Shown here: positions 1 to 8,466 of the stretch, piece after piece
Layout of the letters: every line of letters begins with the position of its first letter
Numbering within the stretch: the first letter of the stretch is position 1
Source of the DNA: Palleronia pontilimi
GTDB lineage: Bacteria; Pseudomonadota; Alphaproteobacteria; Rhodobacterales; Rhodobacteraceae
Direction: 5' to 3'
DNA length: 64,000 nt
NCBI RefSeq assembly: GCF_016412875.1
Contig: NZ_JAEKPD010000007.1
Location: 186,001-250,000, forward strand
The notes under the pieces: generated by a model
Database searches by the model: none
What the model saw: only the letters and a program-made list of their open reading frames with translations
What the model was told of the DNA's origin: nothing
Translations under genes and position numbers: made by a program

Positions 1-23
1 TTCCGCGGTGAGGCGCAGGACGA

Positions 24-698
24 TCAGCTTTCGCTGTCGCCCTCTTCGCCATCGGGCGGGCCCATCTCGGTGGTGGGCACCTCGTCGACGGCGACCTCTT
101 CTTCGTCGTCTTCGGCTTGGCTGGCCAGGCCGGACGGCGGCTGGATGTTGGCGATCACGAAGTTGCGGTCAATGGTCGGACGCGTGCCCGCGGGCAGGTC
201 GATCATCGATATGGTCAGCGTATCGCCGACCTCGAGACCCGCGACCGAGCCCACCAGCTTTTCGGGGATGTCGCCCGCGGTGCAGCGCAGCTCGACTTCC
301 GGGCGCACCATGGTCAGCACGCCGCCGGACTTCAGGCCGGGGCTGTCTTCTTCGCCCTCGATCTCGACCGGGATGAACAGCGACACGCGGCTGTTGCGGT
401 TCAGGCGCATGAAGTCCACGTGGGTCGGCAGGTCCTTCACCACGTCGCGCTGGACGCTGCGGCAGATAACGCGCACGTCGTCCTGGCCTTCGACCTTCAT
501 GTTGAAGAGCGTCGCCAGGAAGCGTCCGGCCTTCAGCTGCTTGATCAGCGCGTTGTAGGGCACGTTGATGGCAAGGGGGTCCTTGCCGCCGCCATAGACG
601 ATGCCGGGCACAAGGTTGTCGCGACGAGCTTGACGGGCGGCCCCCTTGCCTGTCCCCGTGCGTTCCATCGCGATGATGTCAGGTGTTTCGCCTGCCAT
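24..698 (-). CDS. rplY: 50S ribosomal protein L25 (long CTC/TL5 type)
   Basis: This 224-residue protein is a bL25-family ribosomal protein, which binds 5S rRNA in the large subunit. The first ~95 residues match the L25 RNA-binding fold ([15 protein letters not shown] near the N-terminus), followed by a beta-rich CTC/TL5 domain and a very acidic tail from about residue 190. It is therefore the long form, not the ~95-residue E. coli type. The ATG start is preceded by AGGAGAT at good spacing. The usual partner pth would lie beyond the left edge of the window and cannot be seen. Family assignment is secure; the role of the acidic tail is unknown. Confidence 0.95.
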   Translation of the reverse strand: MAGETPDIIAMERTGTGKGAARQARRDNLVPGIVYGGGKDPLAINVPYNALIKQLKAGRFLATLFNMKVEGQDDVRVICRSVQRDVVKDLPTHVDFMRLNRNSRVSLFIPVEIEGEEDSPGLKSGGVLTMVRPEVELRCTAGDIPEKLVGSVAGLEVGDTLTISMIDLPAGTRPTIDRNFVIANIQPPSGLASQAEDDEEEVAVDEVPTTEMGPPDGEEGDSES

Positions 699-899
699 GA
701 TCTTAATCTCCTAAGGTTGCAAATTCCCGCCGCCTCCAAGGGTGGGCACACGGGACAAGCGGCGCGTTTAAGGCAGGGCCGGGCGATTGGCAAGTCCGAA
801 GCGGGCGCGCCGGGGGGCGGGGGCCCATTTCCGGCCCGTAGCCGCGTTGATATGCTGGGCGGCCGCCATCGCGCACCGCTTTCGCAGCAGGTCGCGCGC

Positions 900-2822
900 C
901 TACCAGATCGGCTGGCGCAGCCAGAGGCAGGCGAGCGGCGGGACGACGATCCGGCCCCCCTGCATCTGCGGCAGCGCGTCGCCGTTCAGCACGTCCGTGG
1001 GGCGCGCGTCTTCGGGGATTGCCAAGTCGGCGGGAGGGATGCTTTGCGCGTCCTCGCTGAAATTGCAGACCATCCAGAGCGTGGCGTTGGTGCCGGGGCG
1101 GATCATGGAAAAGAGCCGCCCGTGCCCGGTGTGCAGGATGCGCGACGGCACGTCGCCGCCCAGCTCGGGGCAGGCGGCGCGGACCTTCAGGATATGGCGC
1201 AGCGCGCGCCAGATTCGGCCATGGGGCGCGTCCGAGGTCTCGGCCGTCTCTGCCCGGTCCCAGTCCATGGCGGGGCGCTGCATCCAGCGCCCGTCGCCCG
1301 CGCGGTCGGGGTCGGTCGCGTAGGCGCGGTCGTTCAGAAGCCCCAGCTCGTCGCCCATGTAGATCAGCGGCACGCCCCCGAAGCCCGCGATCAGCGCGTG
1401 GCCCAGGTTGATCCGCTTGATGGCTAGGTCGATCAGCGCGTCGTCCCCCGCCTCGAGCGCGGCTTCGAGCCCGGCTAGCGACGCGAAGCTGCCATTGGTG
1501 CGCTTGTCGCCGGTGACTTCGTTGACCTGGAAATCCGCGCCGCGCGCGAAGCTGCCGTCGAACCGGCCCGCGTAGAAATCCGCCAGGAAGCCGCGGTGCC
1601 CCGGCCCGGAAACGCCGTGCGCCTCGGCGTCGTCTTCGGTGATCGCCCAGCCGATATCGTCGTGGCAGCGGATATAGGTGGCCCATTCGGCGTTGATGAA
1701 GCGGTCGGGGAAGTAATGCGACAGCACGTCGGTCATCAGCTGCGTCTCGCGCGTGGCCAGCGCCGACCAGAACTGCACCATCAGGCTGTTGTGATAGGCC
1801 AGGTTGCAGACCTTGCCCGTATGCCGCCCGGCGCCGAGATAGGGGACCAGCTGGTGCGGGCCGACGATGGCCTCGGCCTTGAAGATGGTGGCGGGTGCGG
1901 CGACGGACGCGGCCTGGTTGATCGCCTGCAGGATGTCGTGGACTTCGGGCAGGTTCTGGCAATCGGTGCCGAGCCGCTTCCACATGAAGGCCACGGCGTC
2001 CAGGCGCAGCACCTCGGCGCCCGCGTTGGCGAGGTCCAGGATGATGTCGAGGATCGCCAGGAACACCTCGGGGTTGGCCCAGTTCAGGTCCCACTGGAAA
2101 CTGTTGAACGTGGTCCAGACCCAGGCCTGCATGTCCTCGTCATAGGTGAAGTTGCCGGGCGCCTGGTTGGGGAAGACCTCGTGCAGGGTTTTCTCGTATT
2201 CCAGCGGCTCGTCCGGGGTGTCGTAGATGCGGTAGAAGGCGCGGTAGAAGGGATCGCCCGCGCGGGCCTTCTGCGCCCAGTCGTGTTCGGCGGCCGTGTG
2301 GTTCAGCACCATGTCGATGCAGGGGCTGATCCCGGCCGCGCGCATGTCGCGGGTGACCTGCCTGAAATCGGCCATGGTGCCCAGCTTCGGGTCGATCTTT
2401 GTGTAGTCCATCACCGCGTAGCCGCCGTCGCTGTCGCCGGGGCGCGGCATGAGGCAGGGCATGAAATGGGCGTAGGTGATGCCGAAGCTTTGCAGGTAGG
2501 GGATCCTTTCGCCGACCCCCTGCATGCTGCCCGCGAAGCGATCCACGTAGAAGACATAGGCCGCCATCTTCGAGCTTTGGAACCAGTGCGGATCCAGGTC
2601 GCGCTTCAAATCCAGCAACCGCAGATCGTCTGGGCGCGCGGCCCAGCGCCGGGCCAGTAGGTCGTGCAGCCGATCCATCAGCGTGTCGATGGGCATGGCG
2701 TCGCCGTAGAGCCGCTGCAGCGGCTGGCTGGTGGACTCGAAAGCGCGCGCCCAGCGCAGGTCGAACAGCTGGTCGTCGGTCACGCTGCTGGTGGCGGGCC
2801 TGGGCGTCGTCTTCGGGGGCAT
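900..2822 (-). CDS. Amylosucrase-like GH13 glycoside hydrolase/transferase
   Basis: A 640-residue GH13 protein resembling amylosucrase, which uses sucrose to build alpha-1,4-glucan and releases fructose. The catalytic barrel shows the nucleophile in EVLRLDAVAF (D275), the acid/base in IFKAEAIV (E317) and the transition-state Asp in CHDDIGW (D388), with the amylosucrase-like DGSFARG segment further on. No signal peptide is visible, so it is probably cytoplasmic. I chose the ATG with AAGGA four bases upstream rather than a TTG six codons earlier. It lies 24 bases after lldD, probably in the same transcript. Sucrose hydrolase or another GH13 specificity cannot be excluded from sequence alone. 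Confidence 0.85.
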   Translation of the reverse strand: MPPKTTPRPATSSVTDDQLFDLRWARAFESTSQPLQRLYGDAMPIDTLMDRLHDLLARRWAARPDDLRLLDLKRDLDPHWFQSSKMAAYVFYVDRFAGSMQGVGERIPYLQSFGITYAHFMPCLMPRPGDSDGGYAVMDYTKIDPKLGTMADFRQVTRDMRAAGISPCIDMVLNHTAAEHDWAQKARAGDPFYRAFYRIYDTPDEPLEYEKTLHEVFPNQAPGNFTYDEDMQAWVWTTFNSFQWDLNWANPEVFLAILDIILDLANAGAEVLRLDAVAFMWKRLGTDCQNLPEVHDILQAINQAASVAAPATIFKAEAIVGPHQLVPYLGAGRHTGKVCNLAYHNSLMVQFWSALATRETQLMTDVLSHYFPDRFINAEWATYIRCHDDIGWAITEDDAEAHGVSGPGHRGFLADFYAGRFDGSFARGADFQVNEVTGDKRTNGSFASLAGLEAALEAGDDALIDLAIKRINLGHALIAGFGGVPLIYMGDELGLLNDRAYATDPDRAGDGRWMQRPAMDWDRAETAETSDAPHGRIWRALRHILKVRAACPELGGDVPSRILHTGHGRLFSMIRPGTNATLWMVCNFSEDAQSIPPADLAIPEDARPTDVLNGDALPQMQGGRIVVPPLACLWLRQPIW

Positions 2823-2846
2823 GGGATCCTTGAGTGACAAGCGCGC

Positions 2847-4019
2847 CTACCAGTTGCCACGATAGCGGTAGAAGGCGTCGTCGGTCAGCAGGATATCGCG
2901 GTTCACGTCCTTCACGTCGTTGCGGCCGCAAAGCGCCATGGTCGTGTCCAGCTCCTTGTGGATGACGGTCAGCGCGTCGGTCACGCCCTGCTTGCCCTTC
3001 GCGCCCAGCCCGTAGACGAAGGCGCGGCCGATATAGGTGCCGGTGGCGCCCATGGCCAGCGCCTTCAGCACGTCCTGGCCCGAGCGGATGCCGCTGTCGA
3101 GATGGATCTCGGTCTGGCCGCCCACGGCGTTGACGATTTCGGGCAGCGCGCGGATCGAGCTGATCGCGCCGTCCAGCTGCCGCCCGCCATGGTTGCTGAC
3201 GATGATCGCGTCGGCGCCCACGTCCAGAGCCGCGCGCGCGTCGTCGGGATCCATGATGCCCTTCAGGATCAGCTTGCCGCCCCACATGTCGCGGATCTTC
3301 TTGACCTTGGCCCAGTCGAGCCGGGGGTCGAACTGCTCTGCGGTCCAGGACGACAGGGACGACACGTCGCCCACCCCCTTGGCGTGGCCGATGATGTTGC
3401 CGAAGCTGCGATGCTTGGTCTGCAACATCTCCAGCCCCCAGCCGACCTTGGTGCTGAGGTTGACGATGTTCTTCAGCGTGGGCTTCGGCGGGGCGCTGAG
3501 GCCGTTCTTGATGTCCTTGTGGCGCTGGCCCAGGATCTGCAGGTCCAGCGTCAGGATCATGGCGGTGCAGCCCGCTTTCCGGGCCCGCTCGATCACGTTT
3601 TCCAGGAAGTCGTAATCCTTCATCACGTAAAGCTGGAACCAGAAGGGCTTGGTGGTCGCCGCGGCCACCGCCTCGATCGAGCAGATCGACATGGTGGACA
3701 GGCAGAACGGCACGCCGAATTCCTCGGCCGCCTGTGCCGCCAGGATCTCGCCGTCGGCGTGCTGCATCCCGGTCATGCCGACGGGGGCCAGCGCGACGGG
3801 CATCGCCACGTCCTCGCCGATCATCTGGCCCGCGGTCGAGCGGTTGGCCATGTCCACCGCCACGCGCTGGCGCAGCCGGATCAGGTCGAAATCGGACGTG
3901 TTGTCGCGAAACGTCTGCTCGGTCCACGACCCGCTTTCGCAATAGTCGTAGAACATCTTCGGCACGCGCCGCTTGTAGAGGCGCTTGAGGTCGGCGATCT
4001 CGGTGATGGGGGTGGCCAT
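2847..4019 (-). CDS. lldD: FMN-dependent L-lactate dehydrogenase
   Basis: 390 residues, full length for the FMN-dependent alpha-hydroxy-acid dehydrogenase family. LldD oxidises L-lactate to pyruvate at the membrane and passes electrons to quinone. The catalytic His is in SNHGGRQLDG (H277), the flavin-contacting Lys in LILKG (K253), and the N-terminal MFYDYCESG segment is typical of LldD. The start has AGGAG 6 bases upstream. It follows ndh by 30 bases and precedes the amylosucrase-like gene by 24, so the three are probably co-transcribed. Other 2-hydroxy acids (mandelate, glycolate) are possible substrates, but lactate is the best guess. Confidence 0.9.
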   Translation of the reverse strand: MATPITEIADLKRLYKRRVPKMFYDYCESGSWTEQTFRDNTSDFDLIRLRQRVAVDMANRSTAGQMIGEDVAMPVALAPVGMTGMQHADGEILAAQAAEEFGVPFCLSTMSICSIEAVAAATTKPFWFQLYVMKDYDFLENVIERARKAGCTAMILTLDLQILGQRHKDIKNGLSAPPKPTLKNIVNLSTKVGWGLEMLQTKHRSFGNIIGHAKGVGDVSSLSSWTAEQFDPRLDWAKVKKIRDMWGGKLILKGIMDPDDARAALDVGADAIIVSNHGGRQLDGAISSIRALPEIVNAVGGQTEIHLDSGIRSGQDVLKALAMGATGTYIGRAFVYGLGAKGKQGVTDALTVIHKELDTTMALCGRNDVKDVNRDILLTDDAFYRYRGNW

Positions 4020-4049
4020 TGCGTACTCCTGAGCGGCGGGGGAAGCGGC

Positions 4050-5360
4050 CTAGTGCAGCTTCAACGCCGGGCGCACGACGTTGTTGATCTTCGACACGAC
4101 GATCTGCGCCGCGCCCCGGAACCAGCCATGCACGTTCAGAATGTGCATCCGGTAAAGCGACATGTAGGCGGCGCGCGCGATGCGGCCCTCGATCGCCATC
4201 TTGCCGCCCACCAGGTTGCCCATCAGGCTGCCGATGGTGGCGAAGCGCGACAGCGACACCAGCGATCCGCGGTCGTTATAGACGAACTGTTTCAGCTTTT
4301 CGCCGCGCTGGGCGCGGGCGAGGTTCTCGAACACGCAATCGGCCATCTGCTGGGCGGATTGCGCGCGCGGCGGGATGGGCCGATCCGCGCCGGGCAGTGT
4401 GCAGGACGCGCAATCGCCGATGGCGAAGATGCGGTCGTCCACCGTGCTTTGCAGCGTCGGCTTCACGACGATCTGGTCCAGCTTGTTCAGCTCCAGATCG
4501 CCCATGCCGCGCACCGCGTCGTCGCCGCGGACGCCCGCGGCCCACAGGATCATCGTCGCGTCGAGCGCGCCGCTGTCCTTGATGTGAACGCGGCCCGGCT
4601 CCATCCGGCTGACCATCGCACCGGTGCGCACATCGACGCCCAGGCTGGTCAGCTGGTCCTTCACGCTGTCCGAGATCTTTTCGTCCAGCGCGGGCAATAG
4701 CCGCGGCCCGGCTTCCAGCAAGGTCAGCTGGATCGCGCTGTCGTCGAACACTTCCAGCCCGTAGGATTGCAGCGCCTTGGCCGAATTGACCAGCTCGGCC
4801 GACAGCTCGACCCCCGTGGCGCCGCCGCCGACGATGCAGATGGGCAGGGTGGCGTTCTCGCCGCGCTGGCGCGCCTGGTTCACCCTGAGGCAGGCGTTCA
4901 GAAGCGTCTGGCGGAAGCGGTCGGCCTGGCCGCGATCTTCCAGGAACATGGCGTGCTCGCGCACCCCTTCGATGCCGAAATCGTTGCTGACACCGCCCAT
5001 GGCCAGCACCAGGTAATCGTAGCGGATCTCGTGGCGGTCCACGATCACCTTGCCCTCTTCGTCCAGCAGCGGCGCGGTGGTGACGGTCTGGCCATCGCGG
5101 TCGATGCTTTCCAGGCCCGCGTTGAAGAACCGGTAGCCCCAGCGCGCGGCGTGCCCGCCATAGCCGACCTCGTCCAGGTTGGGGTCCAGCGATCCGGCCG
5201 CCACCTCGTGCAGCAGCGGCTTCCACACGTGGGTACGGTTGCGGTCGATCAGGATGATGTCGTGCTTCTCGCGGCCGTATCTCTTGCCCAGCTTGCGCAC
5301 CAGGCCCAACCCCGCGGCGCCGCCGCCCACCACCACGATCTGTGTCTTGCGCTTGGCCAT
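4050..5360 (-). CDS. ndh: Type II NADH dehydrogenase (NAD(P)/FAD-dependent oxidoreductase)
   Basis: 436 residues with two dinucleotide-binding folds: GGGAAG at residues 12-17 for FAD and VGGGATGVE near residue 180 for NADH. The family (NDH-2) is a peripheral membrane enzyme that oxidises NADH and reduces quinone without pumping protons. The C-terminal helical stretch after residue ~390 fits membrane association. The start carries GGAGACC just upstream. It heads the apparent ndh-lldD-amylosucrase transcription unit, which would put two non-pumping quinone reductases under one promoter. The sulfide:quinone reductase family is related, but the motifs fit NDH-2 better. Confidence 0.88.
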   Translation of the reverse strand: MAKRKTQIVVVGGGAAGLGLVRKLGKRYGREKHDIILIDRNRTHVWKPLLHEVAAGSLDPNLDEVGYGGHAARWGYRFFNAGLESIDRDGQTVTTAPLLDEEGKVIVDRHEIRYDYLVLAMGGVSNDFGIEGVREHAMFLEDRGQADRFRQTLLNACLRVNQARQRGENATLPICIVGGGATGVELSAELVNSAKALQSYGLEVFDDSAIQLTLLEAGPRLLPALDEKISDSVKDQLTSLGVDVRTGAMVSRMEPGRVHIKDSGALDATMILWAAGVRGDDAVRGMGDLELNKLDQIVVKPTLQSTVDDRIFAIGDCASCTLPGADRPIPPRAQSAQQMADCVFENLARAQRGEKLKQFVYNDRGSLVSLSRFATIGSLMGNLVGGKMAIEGRIARAAYMSLYRMHILNVHGWFRGAAQIVVSKINNVVRPALKLH

Positions 5361-5471
5361 GTCAGGTCTCCGAAGGGTTGCGATGCCGCATCGTCTGTAA
5401 AGCTATTGTGAAGCTAGCGGAAAAATCCGCCATGCCAATGCGCCCCGTGTCGCAGCGGCGCGCGACCCCCT

Positions 5472-5495
5472 GCTTCATCTTTCAATAAATACCTG
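5472..5495. repeat. Degenerate relative of the 28-bp gene-end repeat
   Basis: Just beyond the 3' end of trpA the sequence reads CTTCATCTTTCAATAAATACC, which keeps the CATCTTT...AAATA core of the exact 28-bp repeat seen at 12851-12878 and 29719-29746. Like those copies it sits downstream of a gene on the minus strand. The relationship is by eye and weak. Confidence 0.35.
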
Positions 5496-5524
5496 AAACG
5501 CCACGCCCGCACCGCGCGCCGTCC

Positions 5525-6316
5525 TCAGGCCGAATGCGCGCCCTCGGCCAGCCCGCGCACGAAGTCCAGCACCGCGTCGCGCGACTTGCCGTTCGCCATT
5601 TCCGCCACGATGGCCGAGCCCACGACGCAGCCATCCGCGATTTCCGCGATGCCCTTTGCCATTTCGGGGGTGCGGATCCCGAAGCCCACGATCACCGGCA
5701 GGTCCGTCTTCGCCTTGATCCGGGCCACCTCCGGCGCCACGTCCGACGGTTGCGGCGCGGCGGCCCCGGTGATGCCGGTGATCGACACGTAATAGACGAA
5801 ACCGGACGTGTTCTGCAGCACCTTGGGCAGGCGCGCGTCGTCGGTGGTGGGCGTGGCCAGCCGGATGAAGTCGATTCCCTTGGCCAAGGCGGGCAGGCAC
5901 AGCTCGTCGTCCTCTTCGGGCGGCAGGTCCACCACGATCAGCCCGTCGATCCCGGCCTCTTTCGCGTCGTCGAGGAACGCGTCCACCCCGTGATTGTAGA
6001 TCGGGTTATAGTAGCCCATCATCACGATGGGCGTGGTGTCGTCGCCCGCGCGGAAGTCGCGCACCATCTGAAGCGTCTTTTTCAGCGTCTGTCCGCCCGC
6101 CAGCGCCCGCTGGCCCGCAAGCTGGATCGTCTCGCCATCGGCCATGGGATCGGTGAAGGGCAGGCCCAGCTCGATGATGTCGACACCGGCACCGGGCAGG
6201 CCCTTGATGACCTCCAGCGACGTGGCATAGTCGGGATCGCCGCCCATGGTGTAGCTGACGAAGGCCTTGCGCCCTTCGGCGTTCAGCCGTGCGAAACAAT
6301 CTGCGATGCGGCCCAT
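5525..6316 (-). CDS. trpA: Tryptophan synthase alpha subunit
   Basis: 263 residues, the usual TrpA length. TrpA cleaves indole-3-glycerol phosphate to indole, which is channelled to TrpB. The catalytic Glu and Asp are both in [15 protein letters not shown], and the phosphate-binding GFGIRTPE loop is present. I start at the ATG giving [11 protein letters not shown], because a run of AGGGGGGG lies 4 bases upstream and the family begins here. An ATG ten codons earlier is less likely. trpB is not adjacent, so trpA stands apart from the rest of the pathway in this window. Confidence 0.94.
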   Translation of the reverse strand: MGRIADCFARLNAEGRKAFVSYTMGGDPDYATSLEVIKGLPGAGVDIIELGLPFTDPMADGETIQLAGQRALAGGQTLKKTLQMVRDFRAGDDTTPIVMMGYYNPIYNHGVDAFLDDAKEAGIDGLIVVDLPPEEDDELCLPALAKGIDFIRLATPTTDDARLPKVLQNTSGFVYYVSITGITGAAAPQPSDVAPEVARIKAKTDLPVIVGFGIRTPEMAKGIAEIADGCVVGSAIVAEMANGKSRDAVLDFVRGLAEGAHSA

Positions 6317-6398
6317 GTCGCCCCCCCTGATGCTGACGCTCTGCATAAGCGCGCGGGGGGATATTGTTCAATGCCCGATCCGCGCCTATCTGAGTGCC

Positions 6399-6593
6399 AT
6401 GAACTATGTACTCGCGCTTTTCCTGCCCCCGCTCTCGATCCTGCTGACCGGCCGGATCTTCACCGCCATCATCACGTTCATCATCTGGGTGCCCGCGATC
6501 ATCTTCTCGGGCGGACTGACCCATCCGATGTTCATCGTGCTGGCGTGGATCCTGATCTACCAGTCCCACGCCGACCGGCGCGACCGCGTCTGA
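6399..6593 (+). CDS. Small two-helix membrane protein, YqaE/Pmp3-like
   Basis: A 64-residue, very hydrophobic protein with two predicted membrane helices. The opening ALFLPPLSILL plus a second helix beginning near IIWVPAII resembles the YqaE/Pmp3 proteolipid family, which is linked to membrane potential and salt stress in other organisms. It ends in a charged tail, HADRRDRV. It is transcribed away from trpA, with 82 bases between the two start codons. A longer in-frame start at 6267 would overlap the trpA promoter and is not favoured. Family assignment is moderate; the function here is unknown. Confidence 0.6.
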   Translation: MNYVLALFLPPLSILLTGRIFTAIITFIIWVPAIIFSGGLTHPMFIVLAWILIYQSHADRRDRV

Positions 6594-6656
6594 CCTTGTG
6601 CTGATCCCGCGCGCCCCCTAGATGGGGCGCGGATTTACGCGCAAGGGGATCATGTC

Positions 6657-7754
6657 ATGGGCTTCAAGATGGGCATCGTCGGGCTGCCGAACGTGGGCAA
6701 GTCGACGCTTTTCAACGCGCTCACGAAGACCGCCGCCGCGCAGGCCGCGAATTTTCCCTTCTGCACGATCGAGCCCAACGTGGGCGAGGTCGCCGTCCCC
6801 GACGCGCGGCTCGACACGCTGGCCGGGATCGCCAAGTCCAAGCAGATCGTGCCCACCCGCATGACCTTCGTGGACATCGCGGGGCTGGTGAAAGGGGCGT
6901 CCAAGGGCGAGGGGCTGGGCAACCAGTTCCTGGCCAATATCCGTGAATGCGACGCCATCGCCCACGTGCTGCGCTGTTTCGAGGATGACGACGTGACCCA
7001 CGTGGACGGCCGGGTGAACCCGGTCGAGGACGCCGACACGATCGAGACCGAGCTGATGCTGGCCGACTTGGAATCGGTGGAAAAGCGCCTTGCGGGCCTG
7101 TCGCGCAAGGTGCGCGGCGGCGACAAGGAAGCGGTGCAGCAGGAACGCCTGTTGCAGGCCGCGCAGGCCGCGCTGGAGGCAGGCAAGCCCGCCCGCAGTG
7201 TCGAGGTGTCCGACGAGGACGCGCGCGCGTGGAAGCTGCTGCAATTGCTGACGTCGAAGCCGATCCTCTATGTCTGCAACGTGTCCGAGGCCGAGGCCGC
7301 CACCGGCAACGCCCATTCGGAAGCCGTGGCGCAGATGGCCGCCGAGCAGGGGGCGGGCGCCGTGGTGATCTCGGCCCAGATTGAGGAAGAGATCGCCCAG
7401 CTGGACGCCGACGAGGCCAAGGAATTCCTGGACGAGTTGGGCCTGGACGAGCCCGGGCTGGACCGGCTGATCCGCGCGGGCTACGAGCTTTTGGGCCTGC
7501 AGACCTACTTCACGGTGGGCCCCAAGGAGGCGCGCGCCTGGACCATCCGCGAAGGCACCACCGCGCCCAAGGCCGCGGGTGTCATCCACGGCGATTTCGA
7601 GCGCGGCTTCATCCGGGCCGAGACCACCGCCTACGATGACTACGTTTCGCTTGGGGGCGAGCAGGGCGCCAAGGACGCGGGCAAGATGCGGGTCGAGGGC
7701 AAGAGCTATGTCGTCAAGGATGGCGACGTGATGCACTTCCTGTTCAACGCTTGA
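6657..7754 (+). CDS. ychF: Redox-regulated ATPase YchF (Obg-family)
   Basis: 365 residues, full length for YchF, a ribosome-associated P-loop NTPase of the Obg/OLA1 group that prefers ATP. The P-loop GLPNVGKS is at residues 9-16, followed by the family signature NFPFCTIEPN, then a coiled-coil insertion around residues 130-200. A C-terminal TGS domain ends in VVKDGDVMHFLFN. GGGG lies upstream of the start. Its stop codon overlaps the TTGACA of the toxin-antitoxin promoter immediately downstream. Assignment is secure. Confidence 0.96.
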   Translation: MGFKMGIVGLPNVGKSTLFNALTKTAAAQAANFPFCTIEPNVGEVAVPDARLDTLAGIAKSKQIVPTRMTFVDIAGLVKGASKGEGLGNQFLANIRECDAIAHVLRCFEDDDVTHVDGRVNPVEDADTIETELMLADLESVEKRLAGLSRKVRGGDKEAVQQERLLQAAQAALEAGKPARSVEVSDEDARAWKLLQLLTSKPILYVCNVSEAEAATGNAHSEAVAQMAAEQGAGAVVISAQIEEEIAQLDADEAKEFLDELGLDEPGLDRLIRAGYELLGLQTYFTVGPKEARAWTIREGTTAPKAAGVIHGDFERGFIRAETTAYDDYVSLGGEQGAKDAGKMRVEGKSYVVKDGDVMHFLFNA

Positions 7755-7796
7755 CAATATCCAACGGTATATACATACAGTCGTATATACCGTTGG
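7751..7796 (+). promoter_or_regulatory. Promoter and operator of the mazE-doc module
   Basis: A perfect -35 TTGACA (7751-7756, overlapping the ychF stop) is followed by a 14-bp perfect inverted repeat: CCAACGGTATATAC at 7761-7774 and its complement at 7783-7796, separated by 8 bases. A weak -10 candidate, TACAGT, lies at 7776-7781 between the arms. The repeat therefore covers the promoter and ends 10 bases before the antitoxin ATG, as expected for autorepression by a toxin-antitoxin complex. The structure is seen directly; the regulatory role is inferred. Confidence 0.75.
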
Positions 7797-7806
7797 AGGC
7801 TCACCC

Positions 7807-8031
7807 ATGTTCGAGACCAAGATCCGCAAGGTCGGCAATTCCTGCGTCCTGACCCTGTCGAAGGAAGCGCTCGCCGTGCTCGACGCGGCCGAGGGCGATA
7901 CCGTTTACCTGGTGCGCACCGATGACGGGTCATTGTCCCTGCGTCGGCACGAGGATGACTTCGCCGACGCAATGGACGCGCTTGAAGTCGGGGCGCGCCG
8001 CTACAACAAGGCGATGGACGCGCTGGCATGA
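7807..8031 (+). CDS. AbrB/MazE-type antitoxin
   Basis: 74 residues with an N-terminal swapped-hairpin AbrB/MazE DNA-binding domain (IRKVGNSCVLTLSKE, residues ~6-20, then a beta strand). The C-terminal half is acidic and would contact the toxin. This family neutralises its partner toxin and represses its own operon. Its stop codon overlaps the next gene's ATG (ATGA), giving tight co-translation. The partner is a Doc/Fic protein rather than the MazF or PIN toxins usually paired with MazE-like antitoxins; Doc normally pairs with Phd. Confidence in the fold is high. Confidence 0.85.
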   Translation: MFETKIRKVGNSCVLTLSKEALAVLDAAEGDTVYLVRTDDGSLSLRRHEDDFADAMDALEVGARRYNKAMDALA

Positions 8032-8417
8032 CCGACGCGCCCCGCTGGGTGCCGTTCGCAGCGATCAAGGCCATCCACGACCGGATGATCTCTCGCCACG
8101 GCGGCACGCCGGGGATGCGGGATGAGGCCCTGCTTGAAATGGCCTGCGGGCGGCCGCTGAACCTTCACGCCTACGGTCAGCCGGATTTGTTCGACCTGGC
8201 GGCGGCCTACGCATTCGGGATCGCCAAGGCACACGCATTCATCGACGGCAACAAACGCACGGCGTTCCAGACGTGCTTCGTCTTTCTGTACCTGAACGGG
8301 CAGGATCTGGATGTGCCAAATGCCGAAGTCGTCGCCATGATGGAAGACCTCGCCCAGTCCCGCGTGCCCGAGGCCGAATTCGCGTCGTGGCTGCGCGCGG
8401 GAGCTGCGGCGCGGTAG
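8028..8417 (+). CDS. doc: Death-on-curing (Doc/Fic) family toxin
   Basis: 129 residues, the Doc size. The Fic-fold active-site loop reads HAFIDGNKR starting at H69. The Asn-Lys pair (N75-K76) matches Doc, which phosphorylates EF-Tu, rather than the Asn-Gly of AMP-transferring Fic enzymes. All family catalytic positions look intact, so it is probably active. It overlaps the antitoxin gene by four bases (ATGA). Its stop is five bases before the first putative LexA site, so the DNA-repair gene behind it has its own control region. Target and chemistry are inferred from the family. Confidence 0.88.
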   Translation: MTDAPRWVPFAAIKAIHDRMISRHGGTPGMRDEALLEMACGRPLNLHAYGQPDLFDLAAAYAFGIAKAHAFIDGNKRTAFQTCFVFLYLNGQDLDVPNAEVVAMMEDLAQSRVPEAEFASWLRAGAAAR

Positions 8418-8422
8418 CGCAC

Positions 8423-8464
8423 GTTCCCCCCTTGTTCCGCGCGAGATGTGAACGTAGGGTGAAC
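8423..8464 (+). promoter_or_regulatory. Two putative LexA (SOS) boxes, GTTC-N7-GTTC type
   Basis: GTTC-N7-GTTC lies at 8423-8437 and GAAC-N7-GAAC, the same motif on the other strand, at 8450-8464. GTTC-N7-GTTC is the LexA box known from alphaproteobacteria. The second copy covers the AGGG ribosome site of the radical SAM gene and ends two bases before its ATG. On uniform base composition about two such matches per 64 kb would be expected by chance, so the weight comes from two lying within 42 bases directly before a DNA-repair gene. Confidence 0.65.
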
Positions 8465-8466
8465 GC

